Assembly: GCA_019246375.1 (NCBI GenBank)
Contig: JAFAQO010000243.1
Coordinates: 1-6,340 of the forward strand
Direction of reading: 5' to 3'
Origin: Mycobacterium sp.
GTDB taxonomy: Bacteria > Actinomycetota > Actinomycetes > Mycobacteriales > Mycobacteriaceae
Length of the DNA: 6,340 nt
Position 1 is the first letter of the stretch, and every line of letters begins with the position of its first letter. The position numbers and the translations under genes are program-made. Shown here in pieces: positions 1-5,867 of this stretch. The notes beneath the pieces are model-generated. The model ran no database searches. It was not told where the DNA came from and saw nothing but the letters and a program-made list of their open reading frames with translations.

Positions 1-86
1 AGCTGACCAAGCTGACCAAGGAGCAGGCCGAGTACATCGGCGTCGACGTCGACGGACCGTACAAGGCGGACCACTACCGCTACTGA
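1..86 (+). CDS. sahH: S-adenosylhomocysteine hydrolase, C-terminal end (partial)
   Basis: Only the last 27 codons are present, read from base 3 to a TGA at 84-86. The tail has LTKLTKEQAEYIGVDVDGPY followed by KADHYRY. The ending in a lysine-rich segment and H-Y-R-Y is characteristic of adenosylhomocysteinase, a cytosolic NAD-dependent enzyme that splits S-adenosylhomocysteine into adenosine and homocysteine and so keeps methylation reactions running. In the family this C-terminal tail carries lysine and tyrosine residues that reach into the NAD site of the neighbouring subunit. The call rests on this tail and on gene order, since sahH precedes tmk and mtrA in M. tuberculosis. The LTKLTK piece is encoded by a 9-base tandem repeat (3-20). 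The catalytic part lies outside the window. Confidence 0.9.
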   Translation, partial: LTKLTKEQAEYIGVDVDGPYKADHYRY

Positions 87-111
87 GCAGGCCTGAGCGC
101 CAGGGCGCGGA

Positions 112-117
112 TAAGCT
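112..117 (+). promoter_or_regulatory. Candidate -10 element for leaderless tmk transcript
   Basis: TAAGCT fits the mycobacterial SigA -10 pattern TANNNT. It ends 6 bases before the tmk GTG, so transcription starting at the usual distance would begin at or very near the first base of the start codon. No convincing Shine-Dalgarno lies upstream of that GTG, which is consistent with a leaderless message, a common arrangement in mycobacteria. No clear -35 box was found. This is inferred from spacing only. Confidence 0.35.
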
Positions 118-123
118 CGCGCC

Positions 124-753
124 GTGCTCATCGCCATCGAAGGTGTCGACGGCGCCGGCAAGCGAACACTGTCGGGGGGTTTAAGCGCAGCCTTGGCAGC
201 CGCCGGAAAGTCGGTGGCCACCCTGGCCTTCCCACGCTATGGGCAGTCTGTTGCCGCCGATATCGCCGGGGAGGCGCTGCGCGGCCAGCACGGTGATCTC
301 GCCTCCTCGGTGCACGCGATGGCAACGCTGTTCGCGCTGGACCGCGCGGGCGCCCGGGACGACATCGAACGGCTCAGTCGCGACCACGATGTGCTGATCC
401 TCGATCGCTACGTGGCCTCCAACGCCGCCTACAGCGCGGCGCGCCTGCACGAAGATGCCGATGGCGCAGTCGTGGAGTGGGTGCGCCGACTGGAGTACGA
501 CCGGCTCCACATGCCGTTCGCGGATTGGCAGGTGCTGCTCGACATTCCGGTGGAGCTGGCCGCCGACCGGGCCCGGCACCGCGAACACCAGGACGCGGAG
601 CGGACGCGAGATGCCTACGAGCGCGATGGCGGGCTGCAGCGCCGTACCGCCGCGGTGTACCGCGGGTTGGCTGAGGCGGGCTTCGGGGGCCGCTGGCAAA
701 TCGTAGGAGAGGACATCGACGCCGCCACCTTGACGGCCGCATTGGTCCGCTAA
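124..753 (+). CDS. tmk: Thymidylate kinase (dTMP kinase)
   Basis: This 209-residue cytosolic enzyme phosphorylates dTMP to dTDP with ATP, the last step specific to dTTP supply. The P-loop is at residues 7-15 (GVDGAGKRT, with D9 and K13). The DRY motif is at 94-96, followed by N100 and Y103, which in the M. tuberculosis enzyme contact dTMP and help exclude ribonucleotides. F70 and R74 match the base-stacking and base-recognition residues, and D163 and Y165 match the substrate-closing segment. The lid is near 145-162. Length is close to the roughly 214 residues of the M. tuberculosis protein. The GTG at 124 is the first possible start, because an in-frame TAA lies at 112-114. The residues just after the P-loop and the region 108-160 differ most from the M. 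tuberculosis protein I remember. It sits between sahH and mtrA, as in other mycobacteria. Confidence 0.96.
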   Translation: MLIAIEGVDGAGKRTLSGGLSAALAAAGKSVATLAFPRYGQSVAADIAGEALRGQHGDLASSVHAMATLFALDRAGARDDIERLSRDHDVLILDRYVASNAAYSAARLHEDADGAVVEWVRRLEYDRLHMPFADWQVLLDIPVELAADRARHREHQDAERTRDAYERDGGLQRRTAAVYRGLAEAGFGGRWQIVGEDIDAATLTAALVR

Positions 754-759
754 CAGCCG

Positions 760-779
760 ACACGCAAAAATACGCGTGT
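760..779 (+). other. Small hairpin in the tmk-mtrA gap
   Basis: ACACGC (760-765) and GCGTGT (774-779) form a perfect 6-bp inverted repeat around an A-rich 8-base loop (AAAAATAC). It begins 7 bases after the tmk stop. It could be a weak terminator for tmk or an operator-like site in the mtrA leader. There is no U-tract directly after it, although TTTT follows at 790-793. The function is a guess. Confidence 0.3.
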
Positions 780-805
780 GTTAGCCGAGTTTTGTCGCGC
801 CGGGT

Positions 806-823
806 GACACCATGGACACCATG
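806..823 (+). repeat. Tandem 9-bp duplication carrying two start codons of mtrA
   Basis: GACACCATG occurs twice, head to tail, at 806-814 and 815-823. Each copy ends in an in-frame ATG, giving the protein start M-D-T-M. The copies are identical, so both ATGs have the same immediate upstream context. The only Shine-Dalgarno-like stretch is a weak GGGTGA (802-807), 4 bases before the first ATG and 13 before the second. Confidence 0.8.
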
Positions 824-1498
824 AGGCAAAGGATTCTCGTCGTCGACGACGACGCTTCGCTGGCGGAGATGCTCACCATCGTGCTACGCGGTGAGGGCTT
901 CGATACAGCGGTCATCGGTGACGGCAGCCAGGCGCTCACCGCGGTACGCGAGCTGCGTCCCGATCTGGTGCTGCTGGACTTGATGCTGCCCGGGATGAAC
1001 GGCATCGACGTCTGCCGGGTGTTGCGCGCGGACTCCGGCGTGCCGATCGTGATGTTGACCGCCAAGACCGACACCGTCGACGTGGTGCTGGGCTTGGAGT
1101 CAGGCGCCGATGACTACGTCATGAAGCCGTTCAAGCCCAAGGAGCTGGTCGCCCGGGTGCGGGCCCGGCTACGGCGCAACGACGACGAGCCCGCCGAAAT
1201 GCTGTCCATCGCCGATGTCGACATCGACGTGCCGGCCCATAAGGTCACCCGCAACGGGGAGCAGATCTCGCTGACTCCGCTGGAATTTGATTTGCTGGTC
1301 GCGTTGGCGCGCAAACCGCGTCAGGTGTTTACTCGTGATGTGCTGCTCGAACAGGTGTGGGGATACCGTCACCCAGCGGACACCCGCTTGGTGAATGTGC
1401 ATGTCCAGCGTCTGCGGGCCAAGGTTGAGAAAGACCCGGAAAACCCGACCGTTGTCCTGACCGTTCGAGGAGTGGGTTACAAGGCCGGACCCCCGTAG
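812..1498 (+). CDS. mtrA: Response regulator MtrA (OmpR/PhoB family)
   Basis: This 228-residue DNA-binding response regulator is the partner of MtrB. The receiver domain (about 7-120) has the acidic pocket D13-D14, the phosphoacceptor D56 (in LVLLDLMLP), T83, Y102 and K105. The winged-helix DNA-binding domain (about 130-226) includes LTPLEFDLL, the recognition region near 190-203 (TRLVNVHVQRLR) and the wing motif VRGVGYK at 218-224. It has the same length as M. tuberculosis MtrA and differs by only a few conservative residues from the sequence I remember. In M. tuberculosis it is essential and controls genes such as dnaA, fbpB, ripA and rpfB. The ATG at 812 is the first start after an in-frame TAG at 782-784. 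The ATG at 821 (Met4) is an alternative. Cotranscription with mtrB and lpqB is expected from spacing. Confidence 0.98.
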   Translation: MDTMRQRILVVDDDASLAEMLTIVLRGEGFDTAVIGDGSQALTAVRELRPDLVLLDLMLPGMNGIDVCRVLRADSGVPIVMLTAKTDTVDVVLGLESGADDYVMKPFKPKELVARVRARLRRNDDEPAEMLSIADVDIDVPAHKVTRNGEQISLTPLEFDLLVALARKPRQVFTRDVLLEQVWGYRHPADTRLVNVHVQRLRAKVEKDPENPTVVLTVRGVGYKAGPP

Positions 1499-1504
1499 CC
1501 GCTG

Positions 1505-1594
1505 GCGACGATGCAGAGCGGAGCGATGAGGAGGAGCTGCGCGTCGATCCTCGCCCGCGACGATGCAGATCGTCGCGATGAGGAGAAGCGGCGC
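1505..1594 (+). repeat. Two tandem copies of a 38-bp interspersed-type repeat in the mtrA-mtrB spacer
   Basis: Copy 1 (1505-1542) and copy 2 (1557-1594) align without gaps over 38 bases with 5 mismatches, giving a period of 52 bases. Both start GCGACGATGCAG and share GCGATGAGGAG further on. The type resembles short intergenic repeats I recall as recurring in mycobacterial genomes, in the manner of MIRUs (mycobacterial interspersed repetitive units), which also carry ATGA motifs, small ORFs and purine-rich Shine-Dalgarno-like tracts between operon genes. Family membership is from memory and not checked. The repeats fill nearly the whole 98-base gap. Copy 2 provides the mtrB ribosome binding site. 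Confidence 0.75.
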
Positions 1595-1600
1595 CTGTGA
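1511..1600 (+). CDS. Possible 29-residue small ORF between mtrA and mtrB
   Basis: An ATG at 1511 lies 12 bases after the mtrA stop and in the same frame. It is followed by a second in-frame ATG at 1526. The ORF ends at a TGA (1598-1600) that overlaps the mtrB GTG start as GTGA. The product would be short, charged and rich in arginine, ending RRDEEKRRL, with no recognised domain. No Shine-Dalgarno supports the first ATG, so translation would depend on ribosomes re-initiating after mtrA. The likely role is translational coupling of mtrA to mtrB rather than a functional peptide, like the small ORFs described for MIRUs in the senX3-regX3 operon. It may also simply not be translated. Confidence 0.3.
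   Translation: MQSGAMRRSCASILARDDADRRDEEKRRL
1580..1585 (+). promoter_or_regulatory. Shine-Dalgarno of mtrB, inside repeat copy 2
   Basis: GAGGAG ends 11 bases before the GTG at 1597. It is the only good ribosome binding site before mtrB and belongs to the repeat, since copy 1 has GAGGAG at the same place (1528-1533). The spacing is slightly long. It favours the GTG at 1597 over the ATG at 1600, which would be 14 bases away. Confidence 0.55.
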
Positions 1601-3246
1601 TGTGGGGCTCGAGGCGACGCATTCACCGCCGTTCTGCACCACTGATGCGCGGTGTGGGTGCGGTGAGTCGAGCCGTGGGCGTCGGCTGGCGCCGCTCGCT
1701 GCAGCTGCGAGTGGTCGTGCTGACCATCGGACTGTCGTTCGCGGTGATCGTGGTGCTTGGCTTCGTGCTGACCAGCCAGGTCGCCAACCGGGTGCTCGAC
1801 GTCAAGGTCCGTGCCGCCACCGAGCAAATCGTGCGGGCGCGCAGCACCGTCAGTGGAATCGTCAGCGGTGAAGAGGCGCGTTCGCTGGACAGCAGCCTGC
1901 AACTGGCCCGCAATACGTTGACCTCGAAAACCGAGCCGGCATCCGGCGCCGGTTCGGCCGGCGCCTTCGACGCGGTGCTGGTGGTGCCGGGTGACGGGCC
2001 GCGGGCGGCAACCACGGCCGGACCCGTCAATCAGGTCCCGAGCGGGTTGCGTGATTTCGTCAAGGCCGGGCAGGTCAGCTACCAGTACGCAACCGTGCAC
2101 ACCGAGGGCTTCTCGGGGCCGGCGTTGATCATCGGCAGCCCGACGGCGTCTCGGGTGCCCAACCTCGAGCTGTACCTGATCTTCCCGTTAGCCAACGAAG
2201 CGAGCACGATCGCGCTGGTGCGCGGCACCATGGTCACCGGCGGCGTGGTCCTGCTGGTGCTCTTGGCCGGTATCGCGTGGCTGGTCTCGCGTCAAGTGGT
2301 GGTGCCGGTGCGGTCGGCCTCGCGGATAGCCGAACGGTTCGCCGAGGGACACCTGTCCGAACGGATGCCGGTGCACGGCGAAGACGACATGGCACGGCTG
2401 GCGGTGTCGTTCAACGACATGGCGGAGAGCCTGTCGCGGCAGATCACCCAACTCGAGGAGTTCGGCAACCTGCAGCGCCGATTCACCTCTGACGTCAGCC
2501 ACGAACTGCGCACACCACTGACCACGGTGCGGATGGCCGCCGACCTGATCTACGACCACAGCGCGGACCTCGACCCGGCGCTGCGGCGCTCCACCGAGCT
2601 GATGGTCAGCGAGCTGGACCGGTTCGAGTCGTTGCTCAACGACCTGCTGGAGATTTCCCGGCACGACGCGGGTGTGGCCGAGTTGTCCGTCGAGGCGGTT
2701 GACCTGCGCGCCACTGTGAACAGCGCGCTGGGCAATGTCGGGCACCTGGCCGAGGAGGCCGGCATCGAGCTGCTCGTCGATATGCCTCCCGACGAAGTGA
2801 TCGCTGAAGTCGATGCGCGCCGGGTGGAACGGATCTTGCGCAACTTGATCGCCAACGCCATCGATCACTCCGAGCGCAGGCCGGTGCGAATCCGGATGGC
2901 CGCCGACGAGGACACCGTCGCGGTGACCGTACGCGACTATGGAGTAGGGCTGCGGCCCGGCGAAGAGAAGTTGGTGTTCAGCCGGTTCTGGCGCTCCGAC
3001 CCGTCGCGGGTGCGTCGGTCCGGCGGAACCGGTCTGGGTCTGGCGATCAGCGTCGAGGATGCTCGCCTGCACCAGGGTCGGCTCGAGGCGTGGGGTGAAC
3101 CCGGCAAGGGCGCCTGCTTCCGCCTGACGCTTCCGCTGGTCCGCGGCCACAAGGTGACTACCAGCCCGTTGCCGATGAAACCATTTGCGGCCGATCGTCA
3201 AGAACGTCTGCCGCGTCAGCGGGAGCACGCCGAGAGGGGCGCGTGA
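1597..3246 (+). CDS. mtrB: Sensor histidine kinase MtrB
   Basis: This 549-residue membrane kinase phosphorylates MtrA. A basic N-terminus is followed by TM1 (about 36-60), an outer sensor domain (about 61-208), TM2 (about 212-231), a HAMP linker (about 232-285), and the dimerisation and phosphoacceptor domain with [10 protein letters not shown] (H302). The ATPase domain has an N box NLIANAID (416-423), a G1 box DYGVGL (447-452), an F box with FSRFW (461-465) and a G2 box GGTGLGLAI (476-484). All catalytic motifs are intact. An in-frame TGA at 1579-1581 limits the start to GTG 1597 or ATG 1600. I chose the GTG, which matches the usual protein start and overlaps the small ORF stop. The C-terminal tail after about residue 528 is short and basic. 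The M. tuberculosis protein (567 residues) has a proline/glutamine-rich stretch there as I remember it. The gene ends overlapping lpqB. Confidence 0.97.
   Translation: MMWGSRRRIHRRSAPLMRGVGAVSRAVGVGWRRSLQLRVVVLTIGLSFAVIVVLGFVLTSQVANRVLDVKVRAATEQIVRARSTVSGIVSGEEARSLDSSLQLARNTLTSKTEPASGAGSAGAFDAVLVVPGDGPRAATTAGPVNQVPSGLRDFVKAGQVSYQYATVHTEGFSGPALIIGSPTASRVPNLELYLIFPLANEASTIALVRGTMVTGGVVLLVLLAGIAWLVSRQVVVPVRSASRIAERFAEGHLSERMPVHGEDDMARLAVSFNDMAESLSRQITQLEEFGNLQRRFTSDVSHELRTPLTTVRMAADLIYDHSADLDPALRRSTELMVSELDRFESLLNDLLEISRHDAGVAELSVEAVDLRATVNSALGNVGHLAEEAGIELLVDMPPDEVIAEVDARRVERILRNLIANAIDHSERRPVRIRMAADEDTVAVTVRDYGVGLRPGEEKLVFSRFWRSDPSRVRRSGGTGLGLAISVEDARLHQGRLEAWGEPGKGACFRLTLPLVRGHKVTTSPLPMKPFAADRQERLPRQREHAERGA
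3232..3239 (+). promoter_or_regulatory. Shine-Dalgarno of lpqB within the end of mtrB
   Basis: GAGAGGGG lies 3 bases before the GTG at 3243 and 6 bases before the ATG at 3246. Spacing alone would favour the ATG, while the GTG gives the classic 4-base GTGA overlap with the mtrB stop. The two starts differ by a single residue. Confidence 0.5.
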
Positions 3247-5000
3247 TGCGGCAGCTCGCTGCCCTGCTGTTCGGTCTGATGGTGTTGCTCGCGGGCTGCG
3301 CCGGGGTGCCCAGTACCTCGGCGCCGCTGGCCATCGGCACCGTCGACCGGCCCGCACCGGCGAATCTGCCCAAGCCCACCCCGGGTATGGACCCCGATGT
3401 GCTGTTGCGCGAATTCCTCAAGGCCACAGCGGATCCGGCCAATCGGCACCTGGCCGCTCGGCAGTTCCTCACCCAGTCGGCATCGGACGCCTGGGACGAC
3501 GCCGGTAGCGCGCTGCTCATCGACAAGGTGGTGTTCGTCGAAACCCGGAGCGCCGACCGGGTTGCGGTCACGATGCGGGCGGACATCCTTGGCTCGCTGT
3601 CGGATATGGGAGTGTTCGAGACGGCCGAAGGCGTGCTGCCGGATCCCAGTCCGATCGAGTTGGTCAAGACGCCGGGTGGGTGGCGCATCAATCGCCTGCC
3701 GCGTGGCGTGTTCTTGGACTGGCAGCAGTTCCAGTCCACCTACAAGCGCAACGTGCTGTACTTCGCCGACCCGATGGGCAAGACGGTGGTTCCCGATCCG
3801 CGCTATGTTGCGGTATCCGATCATGATCAGCTGGCCACCGAACTGGTCTCGAAGCTGATCGCCGGGCCGCGGCCCGAAATGGCCAACGCGGTACGTAATC
3901 TGCTGGGTCCGCCGTTGCGGTTGCGCGGACCGGTAACCCGCGCCGATGGCGGCAAAAGCGGCGTTGGCCGCGGTTACGGCGGGGCGCGAATCGACCTGCA
4001 AAACCTGTCCACGACCGATCCGCACAGCAGGCAATTGCTTGCCGCACAGATCATTTGGACATTGGCCCGAGCGGACATCAAGGGACCGTACGTGATCAAG
4101 ACGGATGGTGCCGCGCTGGACGACAGAATCGCCGACGGATGGACCACCTCCGATGTCGCCGCCACCGACCCGGGTGTGGCTGACGGCGCCGGAGCCGGGG
4201 TGCATGCCCTGGTCGGCGGGTCGTTGGCGGCGCTGAATGGCCAGCATTTCACCGTGGTGCCCGGCGCTTTCGGGCAGATGCCCGAGCAGTCCGCGGCGGC
4301 GCTGTCACGCAGCGGTCAGCGGGTGGCGTCGGTGGTGACGCAGCGGCCGGGCGCTCCGGATATGGCGGCATCGCTGTGGATCGGTGACCTTGGCGGCGCG
4401 GCCGTTCAGTCGGCGGACGGGCACAGCATTTCGCGGCCCAGCTGGTCCCTCGACGACGCGGTGTGGGTGGTGGTGGACGGCAACAACGTGCTGCGCGCCA
4501 TTCAGGAGCCGGCGTCGGGGGAGCCCGCGCGTATTCCGGTGGATTCCGGCGCGGTGTCCGGCCGCTTCCCGGGTGCGATCACCGATCTGCAGTTATCCCG
4601 TGACGGGACAAGGGCTGCGATGGTTATCGAGGGTCAGGTGATTCTCGCCGGTGTCGAGCAGACGCAAGCCGGGCAGCTGGCGCTGACCCATCCGCGCCGG
4701 CTCGGGTTCGGCCTCGGTTCCTCGGTGGTGTCGTTGTCCTGGCGAACCGGCGATGACATCGCCGTGAGCCGGAATGACCCGCAACATCCGGTGTCGTATG
4801 TGAACCTCGACGGCGTGAACTCCGATGCGCCCAGCCGTGGTTTACAGGTTCCGGTGTCGACCATTGCGGCGAACCCGTCGACGGTGTACGTCGCTGACCC
4901 GCTTGGGGTGTCCCAGCTTTCCGGCTCTGCCGCCGAACACAGCTGGTCGGCGGTGGGGGCGTTCATGGTGCCTGGTGCGGTGCCGGTACTGCCCGGGTGA
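3243..5000 (+). CDS. lpqB: Lipoprotein LpqB, MtrB-associated
   Basis: This 585-residue lipoprotein is predicted to be exported and anchored on the outer face of the plasma membrane. The signal peptide covers residues 1-18, with a hydrophobic core from about 5 to 17, and ends in the lipobox LAGC (16-19), so C19 should be lipidated. The middle region contains a GerMN-type domain (about 170-290, including the segment from DPRYVAV to AAQIIWTLA). The C-terminal part (about 340-585) is the LpqB beta-propeller domain, with blade-like strands such as [15 protein letters not shown] and [13 protein letters not shown]. Length matches the roughly 583 residues of the M. tuberculosis protein. In M. smegmatis LpqB was reported to bind the outer domain of MtrB and influence MtrA phosphorylation, dnaA promoter activity and cell separation. 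The overlap with mtrB (start GTG 3243, or ATG 3246) implies coupled translation, as expected for interacting partners. Confidence 0.96.
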   Translation: MMRQLAALLFGLMVLLAGCAGVPSTSAPLAIGTVDRPAPANLPKPTPGMDPDVLLREFLKATADPANRHLAARQFLTQSASDAWDDAGSALLIDKVVFVETRSADRVAVTMRADILGSLSDMGVFETAEGVLPDPSPIELVKTPGGWRINRLPRGVFLDWQQFQSTYKRNVLYFADPMGKTVVPDPRYVAVSDHDQLATELVSKLIAGPRPEMANAVRNLLGPPLRLRGPVTRADGGKSGVGRGYGGARIDLQNLSTTDPHSRQLLAAQIIWTLARADIKGPYVIKTDGAALDDRIADGWTTSDVAATDPGVADGAGAGVHALVGGSLAALNGQHFTVVPGAFGQMPEQSAAALSRSGQRVASVVTQRPGAPDMAASLWIGDLGGAAVQSADGHSISRPSWSLDDAVWVVVDGNNVLRAIQEPASGEPARIPVDSGAVSGRFPGAITDLQLSRDGTRAAMVIEGQVILAGVEQTQAGQLALTHPRRLGFGLGSSVVSLSWRTGDDIAVSRNDPQHPVSYVNLDGVNSDAPSRGLQVPVSTIAANPSTVYVADPLGVSQLSGSAAEHSWSAVGAFMVPGAVPVLPG

Positions 5001-5037
5001 GTTGTGGGCACTGAGGGATAAATGTCACCATTACCCG
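4994..5037 (+). other. Possible hairpin spanning the lpqB stop
   Basis: CGGGTGA (4994-5000, which includes the stop codon) can pair with TTACCCG (5031-5037) over 7 bp with one G-T wobble. Inside it GTG (5004-5006) can pair with CAC (5026-5028). There is no U-tract. It may weaken read-through from lpqB into the next gene, or it may be chance in GC-rich DNA. The rest of the 50-base gap shows no Shine-Dalgarno and no full TANNNT promoter match. Confidence 0.25.
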
Positions 5038-5050
5038 CCACACTGCACCT

Positions 5051-5689
5051 GTGCTCGACCTCGTCCTGCCACTGGAGTGCGGCGGTTGTGGCGCGCCGTC
5101 GACTCGCTGGTGCACCGCCTGCGCCAACGAGCTAGCCGTAGGCCCGGACGCGCCGCACGTGGTGAACCCACGGATCGACCCGCTGGTGCCGGTATTCGCG
5201 CTTGGCCGCTACGCCGCCGCGCGCCGTCAAGCGATCATCGCGATGAAAGAGCACGGCCGCGCCGACCTGATCGCGCCATTGGCGCGGACTCTGGCCGTCG
5301 GCATCCACCGCCTGCTGACCTGGGGCATGGTGGACCTCCCGCTGACCATCGTGCCCGCGCCGACGCGCAGCTCGGCAGCGCGGCGGCGCGGCGGTGACCC
5401 CGTCACCCGAATGGCCATCGCAGCGGTGGAAGGCCATCCCGACATAGCCGTCGCCCAGGCATTGCGCATGAAGGCCCGCGTCCGCGACTCGGCGCGGCTC
5501 GGCAGCGCCGCCCGCGAGCGCAACCTGGCGGGCGCCGTGCGGCTGCGGCGCCAGCGTCCGACGATCTCTCACGAGGTGCTGATCGTCGACGACATTGTCA
5601 CCACCGGGGCAACGGCGCGCGAGTCGGTACGAACACTGCAAACCGCGGGTGTCCGGATAGCCGCTGTGCTGACCATCGCCCACGCCTGA
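5051..5689 (+). CDS. ComF-like phosphoribosyltransferase-fold protein
   Basis: This 212-residue protein belongs to the ComF/GntX family. The N-terminus has a four-cysteine zinc-finger pattern, C10-x2-C13 and C21-x2-C24. The core has VPAPTR (101-106), RRRGGDP (111-117) and the PRPP-binding motif VLIVDDIVTTGAT (176-188) with its two aspartates. The RDSARLGSAARERN segment matches the family's conserved R-rich turn. ComF proteins take part in DNA uptake in naturally competent bacteria. Their function in mycobacteria, where this gene sits next to hpf (Rv3242c in M. tuberculosis), is not known. The GTG at 5051 is the first start after an in-frame TGA at 5012-5014. It has no clear Shine-Dalgarno. 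In M. tuberculosis another gene (Rv3243c) lies between lpqB and this one as I remember it, and it is missing here. Confidence 0.9.
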   Translation: MLDLVLPLECGGCGAPSTRWCTACANELAVGPDAPHVVNPRIDPLVPVFALGRYAAARRQAIIAMKEHGRADLIAPLARTLAVGIHRLLTWGMVDLPLTIVPAPTRSSAARRRGGDPVTRMAIAAVEGHPDIAVAQALRMKARVRDSARLGSAARERNLAGAVRLRRQRPTISHEVLIVDDIVTTGATARESVRTLQTAGVRIAAVLTIAHA

Positions 5690-5696
5690 GAGCCGT

Positions 5697-5727
5697 TTGA
5701 CCGGGCCCGCAATTAACGCGGCGTCAA
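5697..5727 (+). terminator. Possible imperfect hairpin after the ComF-like gene
   Basis: Outer arms TTGAC (5697-5701) and GTCAA (5723-5727) pair. Inner arms CCGC (5707-5710) and GCGG (5718-5721) close an AATTAAC loop. The arms are separated by an uneven internal loop, which contains part of the palindrome CGGGCCCG (5702-5709). It starts 8 bases after the stop at 5689. No U-tract follows, so intrinsic termination is uncertain. Confidence 0.25.
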
Positions 5728-5771
5728 CGACGTGAAGAACTCGCAACAGGTGCGACAAAGGACTGGCACTT

Positions 5772-5787
5772 ACCCGTGGACACGGGT
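5772..5787 (+). repeat. Perfect 7-bp inverted repeat
   Basis: ACCCGTG (5772-5778) and CACGGGT (5781-5787) are exact reverse complements with 2 bases between them. As RNA it would fold with a 4-base loop and a 6-bp stem. As DNA it is a 16-bp near-palindrome that a dimeric repressor could bind. Position alone does not decide between the two. Confidence 0.6.
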
Positions 5788-5806
5788 TACCGTCGGGGTC
5801 AAGCAT

Positions 5807-5823
5807 CCGTGAACACCTCACGG
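5807..5823 (+). repeat. Inverted repeat with an anti-SD-like loop
   Basis: CCGTGA (5807-5812) and TCACGG (5818-5823) form a perfect 6-bp stem around the loop ACACC. The loop bases CACC (5814-5817) are complementary to GGTG (5872-5875) in the purine tract downstream. Alternatively CACCTC (5814-5819) can pair with GAGGTG (5870-5875), which would break the stem. The two pairings are mutually exclusive in part, as in a switch, but this is inference. Confidence 0.5.
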
Positions 5824-5867
5824 CGGCGGTCTCCCACAGATCGAGGCGCCACATCACCGACGGCGGT

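Noticed and set aside
3..20. 9-bp tandem repeat CTGACCAAG in sahH
   Set aside because: It encodes LTKLTK, a normal part of the conserved SahH tail, so the repeat is explained by protein sequence.
1563..1871. Forward open frame starting in repeat copy 2 and overlapping mtrB out of frame
   Set aside because: It runs through the mtrB transmembrane and sensor coding region in another frame with arginine-rich content typical of shadows.
1937..1966. GC-rich palindromic cluster in mtrB around GGCGCC motifs
   Set aside because: It encodes an Ala/Gly/Ser-rich loop of the sensor domain, and such palindromes are frequent at this base composition.
2188..3357. Long antisense open frame (389 codons) opposite mtrB
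   Set aside because: It is a shadow of a high-GC gene with strong third-position bias. The + strand reading has every histidine kinase motif, and the antisense product is compositionally odd with no recognisable domain.
3216..4247. Antisense open frame (343 codons) opposite lpqB
   Set aside because: Same cause. The + strand encodes a complete LpqB with lipobox and domains. The antisense frame has no recognisable motif.
5024..5035. MtrA-like direct repeat (GTCACC followed by ATTACC) before the ComF-like gene
   Set aside because: The match to the GTCACA-type motif recalled for M. tuberculosis MtrA is poor, and the spacing between the halves is absent.
5697..5725. SigA promoter with -35 TTGACC
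   Set aside because: No TANNNT element lies at 16-19 bases, and the sequence is better read as one arm of the imperfect hairpin after the ComF-like gene.
5807..5823. CRP-type binding site (GTGA and TCAC half-sites)
   Set aside because: The half-sites are separated by 5 bases, while the mycobacterial CRP consensus has 6. The symmetry is better explained as an RNA stem.
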